Shown here: one piece after another, positions 56,480-64,000 of the stretch
How positions within the stretch are numbered: position 1 is the first letter of the stretch
Layout: every line of letters begins with the position of its first letter
NCBI GenBank assembly: GCA_002722245.1
Contig: PBLA01000014.1
Coordinates: forward strand, 62,001-126,000
DNA from: Flavobacteriales bacterium
GTDB lineage: Bacteria > Bacteroidota > Bacteroidia > Flavobacteriales_C > GCA-002722245
Length of the DNA stretch: 64,000 nt
Direction of reading: 5' to 3'
The notes under the pieces: model-generated
Databases searched by the model: none
What the model was told of the DNA's origin: nothing
Seen by the model: the letters and a program-made list of their open reading frames with translations, nothing else
Made by a program: the position numbers and the translations under genes

Positions 56480-57697
56480 ATGTCCGGATTAACAAATAAG
56501 CACATACAAAAAGAGGAGCTTTATAGTGCTCATAACTATCATCCTTTACCAGTTGTTCTTTCAAGGGGTGAGGGTGTGTATGTTTGGGATGTTGAAGGAA
56601 AGAGATATTATGATTTTTTATCTGCTTATTCTGCCGTTAATCAAGGGCATTGTCATCCAAAAATAATTCGTGCACTTACTGAACAAGCGAATACATTGAG
56701 TCTCACTTCCAGGGCTTTTCACAGCGAAAAATTTGTAGAGTTTTCTGAATTTGTAACAAATTATTTTGGTTTTGACAAAGTACTTCCTATGAATACAGGT
56801 GCAGAGGCAGTAGAAACAGCGCTCAAAATAGCTCGAAAATGGGGGTATGAGAAAAAAGGCGTTAAAGATAATCGAGCGAAGATTATCGTTTGTGGAAATA
56901 ATTTTCACGGAAGAACAATTACCATCATATCCGCATCAAATGACCCGGATTCACGTGGGAACTTTGGTCCATACACCCCGGGTATTCATTCTATACCTTA
57001 TAATGATCTTAATAGCTTAAAAAGTGCAGTTAAAGATAATGATGTGGTAGCTTTCATGGTTGAACCTATACAAGGTGAGGCTGGGGTATTTGTGCCTGAT
57101 CACGGATATCTTAAGTCAGCCTATCAAATTTGTAAAAATGCGAATGTTCTTTTTGTTGCAGATGAAGTTCAAACAGGTATCGGTAGAACAGGTCGTTTAT
57201 TAGCCTGTGATCACGAAGAAGTAGTACCCGATGTATTAATATTAGGTAAGGCAATATCAGGTGGAGTGTATCCTGTTTCGTGTGTACTAGCAAATAATGA
57301 CATAATGGAGGTCATTACTCCTGGAACTCATGGTTCTACATATGGAGGTAATCCAATTGCATGTGCCGTTGCCAAGGCTGCACTAACAGTGATTAAGGAA
57401 GAGAATTTAGCGGAGAAAGCAAGTGTCTTAGGTGAGTATTTACGAAAGGAATTGGCCCTTATCAAATCGGAAATGATTGCTTTGGTTAGAGGGAAGGGAT
57501 TATTAAATGCTATTGTTATTCAACCTAAAAATGGAAAAGAAGCATGGGATGTATGTTTAAAGATGGCTGAAAATGGCTTATTAGCTAAGCCAACTCAAGG
57601 AAATATTATTCGATTTGCTCCACCTTTAGTGATTTCAAAAAATCAACTTGATGAATGTATACAAATAATAAAGGAATCAATATTATCTTTTGAATAG
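56480..57697 (+). CDS. rocD: ornithine aminotransferase
   Basis: 405 residues, class III PLP aminotransferase. Converts ornithine and 2-oxoglutarate to glutamate semialdehyde and Glu. Landmarks: [20 protein letters not shown] and [75 protein letters not shown] and the PLP lysine K257 in [13 protein letters not shown]. Normal length. It is divergent from msrBA, and a bile-acid-symporter gene follows by 2 bp. Confidence 0.94.
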   Translation: MSGLTNKHIQKEELYSAHNYHPLPVVLSRGEGVYVWDVEGKRYYDFLSAYSAVNQGHCHPKIIRALTEQANTLSLTSRAFHSEKFVEFSEFVTNYFGFDKVLPMNTGAEAVETALKIARKWGYEKKGVKDNRAKIIVCGNNFHGRTITIISASNDPDSRGNFGPYTPGIHSIPYNDLNSLKSAVKDNDVVAFMVEPIQGEAGVFVPDHGYLKSAYQICKNANVLFVADEVQTGIGRTGRLLACDHEEVVPDVLILGKAISGGVYPVSCVLANNDIMEVITPGTHGSTYGGNPIACAVAKAALTVIKEENLAEKASVLGEYLRKELALIKSEMIALVRGKGLLNAIVIQPKNGKEAWDVCLKMAENGLLAKPTQGNIIRFAPPLVISKNQLDECIQIIKESILSFE

Positions 57698-57699
57698 AA

Positions 57700-58548
57700 T
57701 TGAATTTTTTTGGTGAAATAGTACTTCCTGTAGTTTTATTTATGGTGATGCTTGGAATAGGGTTTGGCACTAAGATAACGGCATTTAAATACTTGATCTA
57801 TTCGCCAAAAGTCACTTTAATTGGCGTGTTTTCTCAAATATTTTTGTTGCCAATAATCGCCTTGGTTTTAGGTCTGTTTTTTTCTGAAGAAATTGCTGCT
57901 GGACTTTTTTTGTTGTCCCTTTGCCCATCGGGAACAGGGTCGAATTTAATTACAAAGATGGTTTCTGGTAATGTAGAATTATCGATTGTGCTAACTACAC
58001 TAAGTAGTTTTTTAAGTTTGATTTTGATGCCTCTTGGAATGCAATTTGTTTTATCGGAAACGATTGTTAATACTCAGTTAATTAATGAGTTTGATTCATT
58101 GACGGTTGTTGGGCAAATCTCTTTATTTGTCGTTCTACCTGTATTGATTGGTACATTGATTGGGGAATGGAATAGGGCGTTCGTAGAAAAATTAAAAGCC
58201 ATGTTAAAATGGTTATTACCTACATTACTATTTGGTGTGTTTTTTCTTATTTGGATATATGATGAACCTAAATCTGAGCACTTAAGTGTTGGTGATTTTT
58301 TACTACCTGTTCTGCTAATTAATCTTTTGTCTATGCTCTTGTCGTTTCTATTCAGTAAGTTAAATAAATTGTCCACAAAAGATGCGCTTTCGATATCGAT
58401 TGAGGCAGGGCTAAAAAATAGTGGGATAGGTTTGCTGCTAGTTACCTCCATGTCACAAGGAACATTTACATTATTGATGTTGGCCTATAGTTTTACAAGT
58501 TTTTATGTTACTCTGGCTCTTGGTGCCTTGCTTAAACGCTTCGGATAA
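57700..58548 (+). CDS. bile acid:sodium symporter (BASS/NTCP) family protein
   Basis: 282 residues from a TTG start, two bases after the rocD stop. Nine or ten hydrophobic helices. The family motifs LCPSGTGSNLITKM (near 75) and IEAGLKNSGIGLLLVT are visible. Members carry organic acids or pantoate with Na+. The substrate cannot be read here; coupling to rocD is only positional. Confidence 0.87.
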   Translation: MNFFGEIVLPVVLFMVMLGIGFGTKITAFKYLIYSPKVTLIGVFSQIFLLPIIALVLGLFFSEEIAAGLFLLSLCPSGTGSNLITKMVSGNVELSIVLTTLSSFLSLILMPLGMQFVLSETIVNTQLINEFDSLTVVGQISLFVVLPVLIGTLIGEWNRAFVEKLKAMLKWLLPTLLFGVFFLIWIYDEPKSEHLSVGDFLLPVLLINLLSMLLSFLFSKLNKLSTKDALSISIEAGLKNSGIGLLLVTSMSQGTFTLLMLAYSFTSFYVTLALGALLKRFG

Positions 58549-58715
58549 TTTTCTTTTAATTTTTTATTGCTTATTTCTCAAAATCATATGAAGATTTATC
58601 TTGTGATTACTTCATGTACTAAGGGGGTGGAATAGGAAATAATGGCTAAATTTAACAACTTATTTTAATGAATGGAGTGAAGGTAAAGTGGAGTTTTGAA
58701 TGTTTAAAAAAGAAA

Positions 58716-59318
58716 ATGTATATGATATCTTTAAGACAAAATATAGTTTATTTAATGGGACTAATAGGCGGGTGTGTTTTTGTGAGTTGTAATGGATCCA
58801 GTGAGGACATAAAAAAGTCATTAGAACCTATTTCGGATAGTTTAATTGTTTCTTCGGATACGTTGGATATGGATACAGTAGTTGAAGATACTGTTTGGCA
58901 TGTATTTCCATCCTTTGATACAACTGCTCTGGAGTTAGATACAAGTTCTTTTGCGAGTCATTCACTCGATAGTTTGTATACCTCGATAACAGAATCGGTG
59001 GCATTACCTGAGGAATCGGACTCTAATATGCAAATAGTGGGGAAGTGGATGGTTTCTAAAAAAATAGCCAATGGTCAATCTATAAATAGTACGCAAAAAG
59101 TTTTTGCCGTTTATCATCAAGATTCTATTTTTTCTATGCAAGCGATTAATGTGTTAGGTAAATGGTGGATTGAGGATACGCTGCTCTTTCAAAAGTTTGA
59201 GTTGCCTACAAAAATAGCTTTAGATACATCAAGAATTCATGTGCTCAATGATTCTGTATTAGAAGTTTCCGAATATAGAGGGTCAAATAAGTATGTTTTT
59301 ATTAAAGTGATTGAATGA
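58716..59318 (+). CDS. lipoprotein of unknown function
   Basis: 200 residues from ATG 58716; an upstream ATG at 58668 gives a poor signal sequence. Hydrophobic leader with lipobox IGGC (C20) or VSC (C25). A Ser/Asp/Thr-rich stretch (about 27-100), then a small beta domain with IVGKWMVSKKIANGQSIN and VLGKWWIEDTLLFQKF, resembling lipocalin-like DUF domains of Bacteroidota lipoproteins. The stop overlaps rarA by 4 bp. Confidence 0.7.
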   Translation: MYMISLRQNIVYLMGLIGGCVFVSCNGSSEDIKKSLEPISDSLIVSSDTLDMDTVVEDTVWHVFPSFDTTALELDTSSFASHSLDSLYTSITESVALPEESDSNMQIVGKWMVSKKIANGQSINSTQKVFAVYHQDSIFSMQAINVLGKWWIEDTLLFQKFELPTKIALDTSRIHVLNDSVLEVSEYRGSNKYVFIKVIE

Positions 59319-60586
59319 ATCAGCCATTAGCAGAGCGGTTAAGACCAAAATCACTCAATGATTATTTAGGACAACAACATTTAATTGGTCCTCAGGGACC
59401 TATTCGTCTTGCTATTGAAAATGATTTATTGCCAAGTATGATTTTTTGGGGTCCTCCCGGAGTTGGTAAAACAACGTTAGCAAATATCATATCGAATCAA
59501 TTGGATCGCCCTTTTTATACCTTGAGTGCAATTAACTCAGGTGTAAAGGATGTGAGGGAAGTGATAAAAAAGGCTGAATCGAATGGTTTGTTCACTGGAG
59601 GTGTGTCTCCAGTTTTGTTTATTGATGAGATTCATAGGTTTAGTAAGTCTCAACAAGATTCACTTTTAGGGGCTGTGGAGAAAGGTGTTGTGACATTGAT
59701 TGGTGCAACCACAGAAAACCCTTCTTTTGAAGTTATTTCAGCGCTTCTCTCCCGATGTCAAGTTTATATTCTAGAGCATCATTCAAAAGAAGAGTTAGAG
59801 TCGCTTCTGCAAAAGGCAATGATTGAAGATTCTATTATAAGAAAAAAGAAAATTACGTTAAGAGAGACGGAGGCTTTAATTAAACTAAGTGGAGGTGATG
59901 CGCGTAAACTCCTGAATAACTTTGAATTAGTTGTAAATTCAATTGGAGGAGATAAAGTGGAAGTTACAAATGATAAAGTTCAGCAGCATGTACAAAAGAA
60001 TCTGGCAATGTACGATAAGTCTGGGGAGCAGCATTACGATATTGTCTCTGCTTTTATTAAATCCATAAGAGGCAGTGATCCAAATGCTGCTGTCTATTAT
60101 TTAGCAAGAATGATTGAAGGAGGGGAAGATCCGAAGTTTATAGCACGAAGATTGGTGATTTCAGCAAGTGAAGACATCGGTTTAGCAAATCCTACTGCTT
60201 TAGTAATGGCTAATGGTTGTTTTGAGGCTGTTAAAAATATTGGTTATCCTGAATGTAGAATACCACTGTCCCAATGTACAATTTATTTGGCCACTTCACC
60301 AAAGAGTAATAGTGCATATAAAGCCATAAATCAAGCCCTTGAAACAGTTCGTCAAACGGGAGACGTGCCAATACCCCTTCATTTACGGAATGCACCAACT
60401 AAGTTGATGACAGATCTAGGTTATGGAAAAGACTATTCGTATTCACATGCTGGAGCGGGGAATTTTATTCATCAAGAGTTCTTTCCTAAAGAGCTATCGG
60501 GTACTAAGTTTTATGAGCCTGGAACAAACAAACGTGAACAATCTATTGCGGAATTATTAAAGGAATTGTGGAAAGGGAAATATTAA
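59315..60586 (+). CDS. rarA: replication-associated recombination protein A (AAA+ ATPase)
   Basis: 423 residues, MgsA/WRNIP1 family, which acts at stalled forks and ssDNA. NQPLAERLRPKSLNDYLGQQ begins the family; Walker A GPPGVGKTT, Walker B LFIDEIHRF, sensor 1 IGATTENPSF, sensor 2 GGDARKLLN, and the C-terminal tetramerisation part with ARMIEGGEDPKFIARRL and SEDIGLANP. It is translationally coupled to the upstream lipoprotein gene (4-bp overlap). Confidence 0.96.
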   Translation: MNQPLAERLRPKSLNDYLGQQHLIGPQGPIRLAIENDLLPSMIFWGPPGVGKTTLANIISNQLDRPFYTLSAINSGVKDVREVIKKAESNGLFTGGVSPVLFIDEIHRFSKSQQDSLLGAVEKGVVTLIGATTENPSFEVISALLSRCQVYILEHHSKEELESLLQKAMIEDSIIRKKKITLRETEALIKLSGGDARKLLNNFELVVNSIGGDKVEVTNDKVQQHVQKNLAMYDKSGEQHYDIVSAFIKSIRGSDPNAAVYYLARMIEGGEDPKFIARRLVISASEDIGLANPTALVMANGCFEAVKNIGYPECRIPLSQCTIYLATSPKSNSAYKAINQALETVRQTGDVPIPLHLRNAPTKLMTDLGYGKDYSYSHAGAGNFIHQEFFPKELSGTKFYEPGTNKREQSIAELLKELWKGKY

Positions 60587-60643
60587 TCAAGGATCAAGGT
60601 CTTTTTTCAAATTCTAAGTAATATCAAAAAATAAACGCGAGAA

Positions 60644-60676
60644 TTGCATTCTTTTTCAATTAAGCGAGTAATTTCG
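60644..60676 (+). promoter_or_regulatory. candidate promoter of the membrane lipoprotein gene
   Basis: TTG (60644-60646), 22 bp, TAATTTCG (60669-60676), one mismatch to TAnnTTTG. It ends 4 bp before the ATG, so the transcript would be leaderless or nearly so. Confidence 0.35.
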
Positions 60677-60680
60677 TGAT

Positions 60681-61847
60681 ATGAAAAAGAGTCAAGTTTG
60701 GTCTATTTTAATTGTATTGATTGTGTCATCAGTCGTTTGGTCTTGCGCGAATGTTACTAAACGAAAATACAGAAGTGGCTACCATATTGAATGGGATATG
60801 GTTAAAAAACACAAAAATAGAACCATTAAAAACACAAAAAAAAGAACCTTAAAATATACAAAAGAGGACCAGGAGGTACTTGGTTTTTCGGATGAAGAAA
60901 AGTCTGACTCTGATTCTGTTTTAATTATCGCTCATTCAGATGAGGATATCGAAATGACAGGAGGAGTCATTGATGTACAATCGCCTAGTCATAGATCTAA
61001 TTCATTGGATAAATTATTTAACCAACATAAATATCGTGTGGAAAAGGAAGCGCTTCCAGAGAAAAAAGGAGGAGGACTTTATTGGTCTTTAGGAGGAATG
61101 GCTCTTATCCTTTTAGCGACTAGGAAGCAGGGTAGGAAATTAGCCGAATGGGCGAAAGAAAATAAACGTTTTGCAAGGCTACTAGTCGGTATAAGTGGAG
61201 TTCTTCTTCCGATTGTTTCATTTTTTCAGGGATGGTTAGAGGGTAGTGCTGCCGCTTTAGATATGAAGTTGGGGCTGTTTTCAGGTCTAGCTCTAGTTTC
61301 ATTTTTGAGCTATTTACATAATAAAAGCAACAAAGGGTTCTTATTAAGAAAATTAAAAGAGTTCTTTTTTATTGTGTCCTTAGTGGGGATATTTAATACA
61401 ATGGGGAGTAAGTTGTCGGATCGTTTTCATCAAAATGAATTCAACGTTTCTTATGAAAAATCGGTTTCTGATGATATTATACAAGCTTCCCTATTTAAGG
61501 TTGATGAAACGTCAGATAGACTCTTACTGGTGTTTGGAAAAGTGTTGCTTTCAATCCTTTTTTTAGTGGTGTCTTATTTTTTAGAGATCGCTCTGCTGTT
61601 CCTCTCGTGTAGTCTTGCCTGTTCTGGCTATGGTGTTGCGGCATTAATTCTAGCCATTGGTGGAACAGTGGGTCTAGTTACTTTATTAATTTGGGGTCTA
61701 ATAAAAATATGGCGGAGAAATAAGAAAAATAGAGAGGACTTAACGGATAATGAAAAGAAAAGAGATAAAAGAGTATTAACAACTGTAATGATGTCCTTAT
61801 TGGTCCTTTTGTTAGGTTTGATAATAGTTTCCGCGGCTTTTTATTAA
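60681..61847 (+). CDS. multi-pass membrane lipoprotein of unknown function
   Basis: 388 residues. N-terminal lipobox VWSC (C22), followed by NVTKRKYRSGYHIEW, a basic-aromatic motif repeated at the mature start of many Bacteroidota lipoproteins. A Lys/Asp/Ser-rich linker (45-135) precedes at least six hydrophobic helices (WSLGGMALILLAT, LLVGISGVLLPIVSFFQG, LGLFSGLALVSFLSYL, FFFIVSLVGIFN, ILFLVVSYFLEIALLFLS, CSGYGVAALILAIGGTVGL and a last one at the C-terminus). A lipid anchor joined to an integral inner-membrane domain is unusual. No family recognised. Confidence 0.72.
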   Translation: MKKSQVWSILIVLIVSSVVWSCANVTKRKYRSGYHIEWDMVKKHKNRTIKNTKKRTLKYTKEDQEVLGFSDEEKSDSDSVLIIAHSDEDIEMTGGVIDVQSPSHRSNSLDKLFNQHKYRVEKEALPEKKGGGLYWSLGGMALILLATRKQGRKLAEWAKENKRFARLLVGISGVLLPIVSFFQGWLEGSAAALDMKLGLFSGLALVSFLSYLHNKSNKGFLLRKLKEFFFIVSLVGIFNTMGSKLSDRFHQNEFNVSYEKSVSDDIIQASLFKVDETSDRLLLVFGKVLLSILFLVVSYFLEIALLFLSCSLACSGYGVAALILAIGGTVGLVTLLIWGLIKIWRRNKKNREDLTDNEKKRDKRVLTTVMMSLLVLLLGLIIVSAAFY

Positions 61848-61906
61848 TTTTTTTAATTCAAAGAAGCTCAAATATTAAAGAGTAATCAATAAAAAAAGTG
61901 ATCAAT

Positions 61907-61934
61907 AAAAAAGCCCCGAAATTTCGAGGCTTTA
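61907..61934 (-). terminator. terminator of trxB
   Basis: AAGCC-C-CGAAATTTCG-A-GGCTT stem with one C-A mismatch, ending in six T on the minus strand (A run 61907-61912). It may also act weakly for the plus-strand gene. Confidence 0.8.
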
Positions 61935-61955
61935 AATATTTTTAGTGAAAATAAA

Positions 61956-62894
61956 TTAATGAATACCTTGATCCGCTAGGTATCGCTCTGCATCTAATGC
62001 AGCCATACATCCTGTTCCAGCAGCAGTAACAGCTTGACGATAAATGTCATCTGCACAATCTCCTGCAGCGTATACACCTGGAATGTTTGTTTTTGTAGAG
62101 CCTGATTGAACATTAAGGTAACCTACTTCATTCATTTCTAACTGTCCTTTAAAAATATCCGTATTAGGCTTATGACCTATTGCAACAAAAAAGCCAGTGG
62201 CTTCTATTGTTGATTCCTCTCCCGTTTGGTTGTTTTTTACTTTTACACCTTCAACAACTTGATCACCAAGTACTTCAACGGTTTCTGTATTAAACATTAC
62301 AGTTATGTTTTCAGTGTCTAAGGTTCTTTGAGCCATGATTTTAGATGCTCTGAAATAATCTTTACGAACAAGCATAGTAACGCTTTTACAAAGCTTAGCG
62401 AGGTACATAGCCTCCTCACAGGCTGAATCACCAGCACCAACAACAACAACATCTTGACCACGGTAGAAGAATCCATCACACACTGCACATGCTGATACAC
62501 CCCCAGATTTTAATCGTTCTTCTGATTCTAGTCCGAGCCATTTTGCTGAAGCTCCAGTAGAAATAATCACGGTATCTGCAGTGATTTCAGCTTTATCTTC
62601 AATGACTACTCGCTTTGGAACTTCGTTTAGATAAGCTTCAGTTGCTAAACCATCTCGAATATCCGTTCCAAAACGCTCTGCTTGGGCTTTAAATTGAAGC
62701 ATCATTTCAGGTCCGTTTACGCCGTCAGGATATCCTGGGAAATTTTCAACGTCTGTTGTTTCAGTTAATTGACCACCTGGCTGTAGTCCTGCATACATCA
62801 TTGGTTTCATATCTGCTCTTGCAGCATAAATAGCTGCAGTGTAACCGGCTGGTCCACTTCCTATTATCAAACATTTAACGTGCTCCTTAATCAT
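61956..62894 (-). CDS. trxB: thioredoxin reductase
   Basis: 312 residues, low-molecular-weight type. FAD site IIGSGPAGYTAAIYAARA (10-27), GGQLTETTDVENFPGY, redox pair C136/C139 in CAVCDGFF, NADPH site VVVGAGDSACEEAMYLAKL, and the FAD tail GVYAAGDCADD with YRQAVTAAGTGCMAALDAE. It reduces thioredoxin with NADPH. Own promoter box (62911-62918) and terminator, so a single gene. It could supply electrons for the Msr enzymes through thioredoxin and a membrane carrier. Confidence 0.97.
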   Translation of the reverse strand: MIKEHVKCLIIGSGPAGYTAAIYAARADMKPMMYAGLQPGGQLTETTDVENFPGYPDGVNGPEMMLQFKAQAERFGTDIRDGLATEAYLNEVPKRVVIEDKAEITADTVIISTGASAKWLGLESEERLKSGGVSACAVCDGFFYRGQDVVVVGAGDSACEEAMYLAKLCKSVTMLVRKDYFRASKIMAQRTLDTENITVMFNTETVEVLGDQVVEGVKVKNNQTGEESTIEATGFFVAIGHKPNTDIFKGQLEMNEVGYLNVQSGSTKTNIPGVYAAGDCADDIYRQAVTAAGTGCMAALDAERYLADQGIH

Positions 62895-62910
62895 AACTCT
62901 AAATTTGCCA

Positions 62911-62918
62911 CAAAGTTA
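62911..62918 (-). promoter_or_regulatory. candidate -7 box of trxB
   Basis: Minus-strand TAACTTTG matches TAnnTTTG exactly, 16 bp before the ATG at 62894. The -33 element is unclear. Confidence 0.45.
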
Positions 62919-63022
62919 AATTTTCTTGTCCTGAATGCCATAAAAACTTATTAACTGTTGTTGATGAGGGATAGAGAGGATATGTAAAATGAACGATGAT
63001 TCCTTAAATAAAACGTTCCTTT

Positions 63023-63054
63023 TTGCACCTCGTTTACTAATTATTTTATCTTTA
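63023..63054 (+). promoter_or_regulatory. promoter of cdaA
   Basis: TTG (63023-63025), 21 bp, TATCTTTA (63047-63054), one mismatch from TAnnTTTG. It ends only 4 bp before the ATG, so transcription would begin at or near the start codon (leaderless). Confidence 0.5.
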
Positions 63055-63058
63055 AACC

Positions 63059-63874
63059 ATGTTATCGCTTCATTTTGCAGCCTCACTAGGTGGATTATTC
63101 AATTGGAAAGATGTTATTGATATCCTTCTCGTGTCTATTCTTTTATACCAGTTGTATAAGATTATTAAAGGAACAGTTGCTGTGAACGTGTTTATAGGAG
63201 TTTTAGCAATCTATTTAATTAATCTGATTGTTAATTTTCTTCAAATGAAGTTATTAGGGACGATATTTCGTCAAATACTTGGAGTGGGAGCGATTGCCTT
63301 AATCATTTTATTCCAACAAGAAATTCGAAAGTTTTTAATTTTAATTGGTATTAAAAGTTACAACAGTAAACAAGCCAAATTATTTTTTCAGATGGTGCCT
63401 TTTTTGAAGCAAAAAGGTCAATTGACGACTCAATTTAAACCCATAATAAATGCTTGTTTTAATATGGCTAAAACTAGTACGGGCGCCTTAATTGTTCTTG
63501 AGAATGGCTCAGATTTAAGCTTTTATTCATCCACAGGAGATGCTTTAGATGCTAATGTAAACACACGATTAATAGAAAATATTTTTTTTAAAAATTCACC
63601 ACTGCATGATGGTGCAGTAATTGTATCAAAGGACAAAATAGTAGCAGCCAGATGTGTTTTGCCTGTTACTGAAAATGAGAATTTCCCTGCTTCTTTTGGA
63701 ATGAGACACAGAGCAGCAGTTGGTGTTTCAGAAGCATCGAATGCTATTGTTATTATAGTTTCTGAGGAGACAGGAAAAGTAAGTTACGCAAAGGGTGGGA
63801 AATTAAAAACAAACGTGTCTAAGGAGGAGTTAATTAAGTTTTTGAGTAAGGATTACAGGACAACCACTAACTAG
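63059..63874 (+). CDS. cdaA: diadenylate cyclase CdaA-type, c-di-AMP synthase
   Basis: 271 residues. Three N-terminal membrane helices (residues 18-36, 40-60 and 70-97). The DAC domain follows with SPLHDGAVIVS (DGA near 183) and FGMRHRAAVGVSE (RHR near 215), the ATP-binding motifs of diadenylate cyclases. It makes cyclic di-AMP from two ATP at the inner membrane; in other phyla this controls K+ and osmolyte balance. No cdaR or glmM partner is visible in the window. It converges with the gene entering from the right. Confidence 0.93.
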   Translation: MLSLHFAASLGGLFNWKDVIDILLVSILLYQLYKIIKGTVAVNVFIGVLAIYLINLIVNFLQMKLLGTIFRQILGVGAIALIILFQQEIRKFLILIGIKSYNSKQAKLFFQMVPFLKQKGQLTTQFKPIINACFNMAKTSTGALIVLENGSDLSFYSSTGDALDANVNTRLIENIFFKNSPLHDGAVIVSKDKIVAARCVLPVTENENFPASFGMRHRAAVGVSEASNAIVIIVSEETGKVSYAKGGKLKTNVSKEELIKFLSKDYRTTTN

Positions 63875-63878
63875 TAAT

Positions 63879-64000
63879 TTATTTTTTGTTTTTGATAAGT
63901 GATTTAATAAGGTCTACGCCCATTCCTGCAGCAAAATGAAGATTTAGGGGGTATGTTTCTACATAGCCGTCATTAATTTTTGGTTTAGTATATCCGGCAA
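63879..64000 (-). CDS. C-terminal end of an unidentified gene (partial at window edge)
   Basis: A minus-strand frame is open from the right edge for 39 codons to TAA at 63879-63881. It reads AGYTKPKINDGYVETYPLN, then LHFAAGMGVDLIKSLIKNKK. Composition is protein-like and it occupies the only open strand after cdaA, 4 bp from its stop. The family cannot be named from this fragment. Confidence 0.6.
   Translation of the reverse strand, partial: AGYTKPKINDGYVETYPLNLHFAAGMGVDLIKSLIKNKK

Noticed and set aside
56412-56564. 51-residue N-terminal extension of MsrB-MsrA
   Set aside because: It overlaps the divergent rocD start, and ATG 56411 begins a proper lipoprotein signal peptide.

Overview
The window is AT-rich chromosomal DNA from a member of the Bacteroidota, most likely order Flavobacteriales and possibly near Crocinitomicaceae/Fluviicola (the family is inferred). 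Evidence for the phylum: a PorT homologue beside ubiE, a PorP/SprF-family outer-membrane protein, a protein with a type IX secretion C-terminal sorting domain, promoters fitting the Bacteroidota pattern TTG-N(18-22)-TAnnTTTG, little sign of Shine-Dalgarno sequences, and many TTG starts. I found no tRNA, rRNA, CRISPR array, insertion sequence, phage gene or integrase. It is a compact housekeeping region of about 50 genes.

Layout. 1-5.2 kb: gatC-gatA-[gatB::aspS] on the minus strand, with GatB and aspartyl-tRNA synthetase fused in one 1111-residue protein. 5.4-7.0 kb: ECF sigma factor, probable anti-sigma factor and Spy/CpxP-like periplasmic protein. 7.1-10.4 kb: a small unknown protein, a YggS-family PLP protein, a glycosyltransferase and gcvT. 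10.4-13.4 kb: ubiE, porT and an FAD dehydrogenase. 13.5-17.2 kb: a lysine-rich basic protein, ettA and hisS. 17.3-18.5 kb: a secreted NUC1-fold protein lacking the catalytic His, and a low-complexity lipoprotein. 18.9-22.4 kb: thiolase, two EamA transporters and a DinB-like protein. 22.7-27.3 kb: pheA, aminotransferase, tyrA, TPR protein and LpxL-like acyltransferase. 27.4-41.6 kb: a sorting-domain protein, then two giant alpha-2-macroglobulin-like proteins, both with a C-x-E-Q thioester motif, flanking a NAD(P)-binding protein and a rhomboid protease. 41.7-43.7 kb: rpsA with a strong promoter and a structured leader. 43.7-51.1 kb: two surface/lipoprotein genes, leuB, a YbiT-type ABC-F protein, a TPR protein, a cyclophilin and a YwqK-type lipoprotein. 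51.1-55.4 kb: prmC, a PorP/SprF protein and a TPR/PD40/OmpA/DUF1573-like protein. 55.4-64 kb: lipoprotein MsrB-MsrA, rocD, a bile-acid-symporter homologue, a lipoprotein, rarA, an unknown membrane lipoprotein, trxB, cdaA and the end of an unidentified gene.

How the genes work together. The first operon encodes a full indirect Asn-tRNA(Asn) (and possibly Gln-tRNA(Gln)) route: the AspRS half carries His where discriminating E. coli AspRS has Leu30, consistent with mischarging tRNA(Asn), and the covalently attached GatB with GatA and GatC would amidate the product. The pheA-aminotransferase-tyrA block covers the last steps of Phe/Tyr synthesis. PorT and PorP/SprF belong to gliding/type IX secretion biology. 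Many other genes serve the envelope.

The items most worth following up are the GatB-AspRS fusion, the catalytic-site-deficient secreted nuclease homologue, the one-sided degeneration of ATP site II in the YbiT-type protein, the A2M pair, the PorP/OmpA/DUF1573-like pair and the rpsA leader. All assignments come from reading motifs by eye; no database search was possible.
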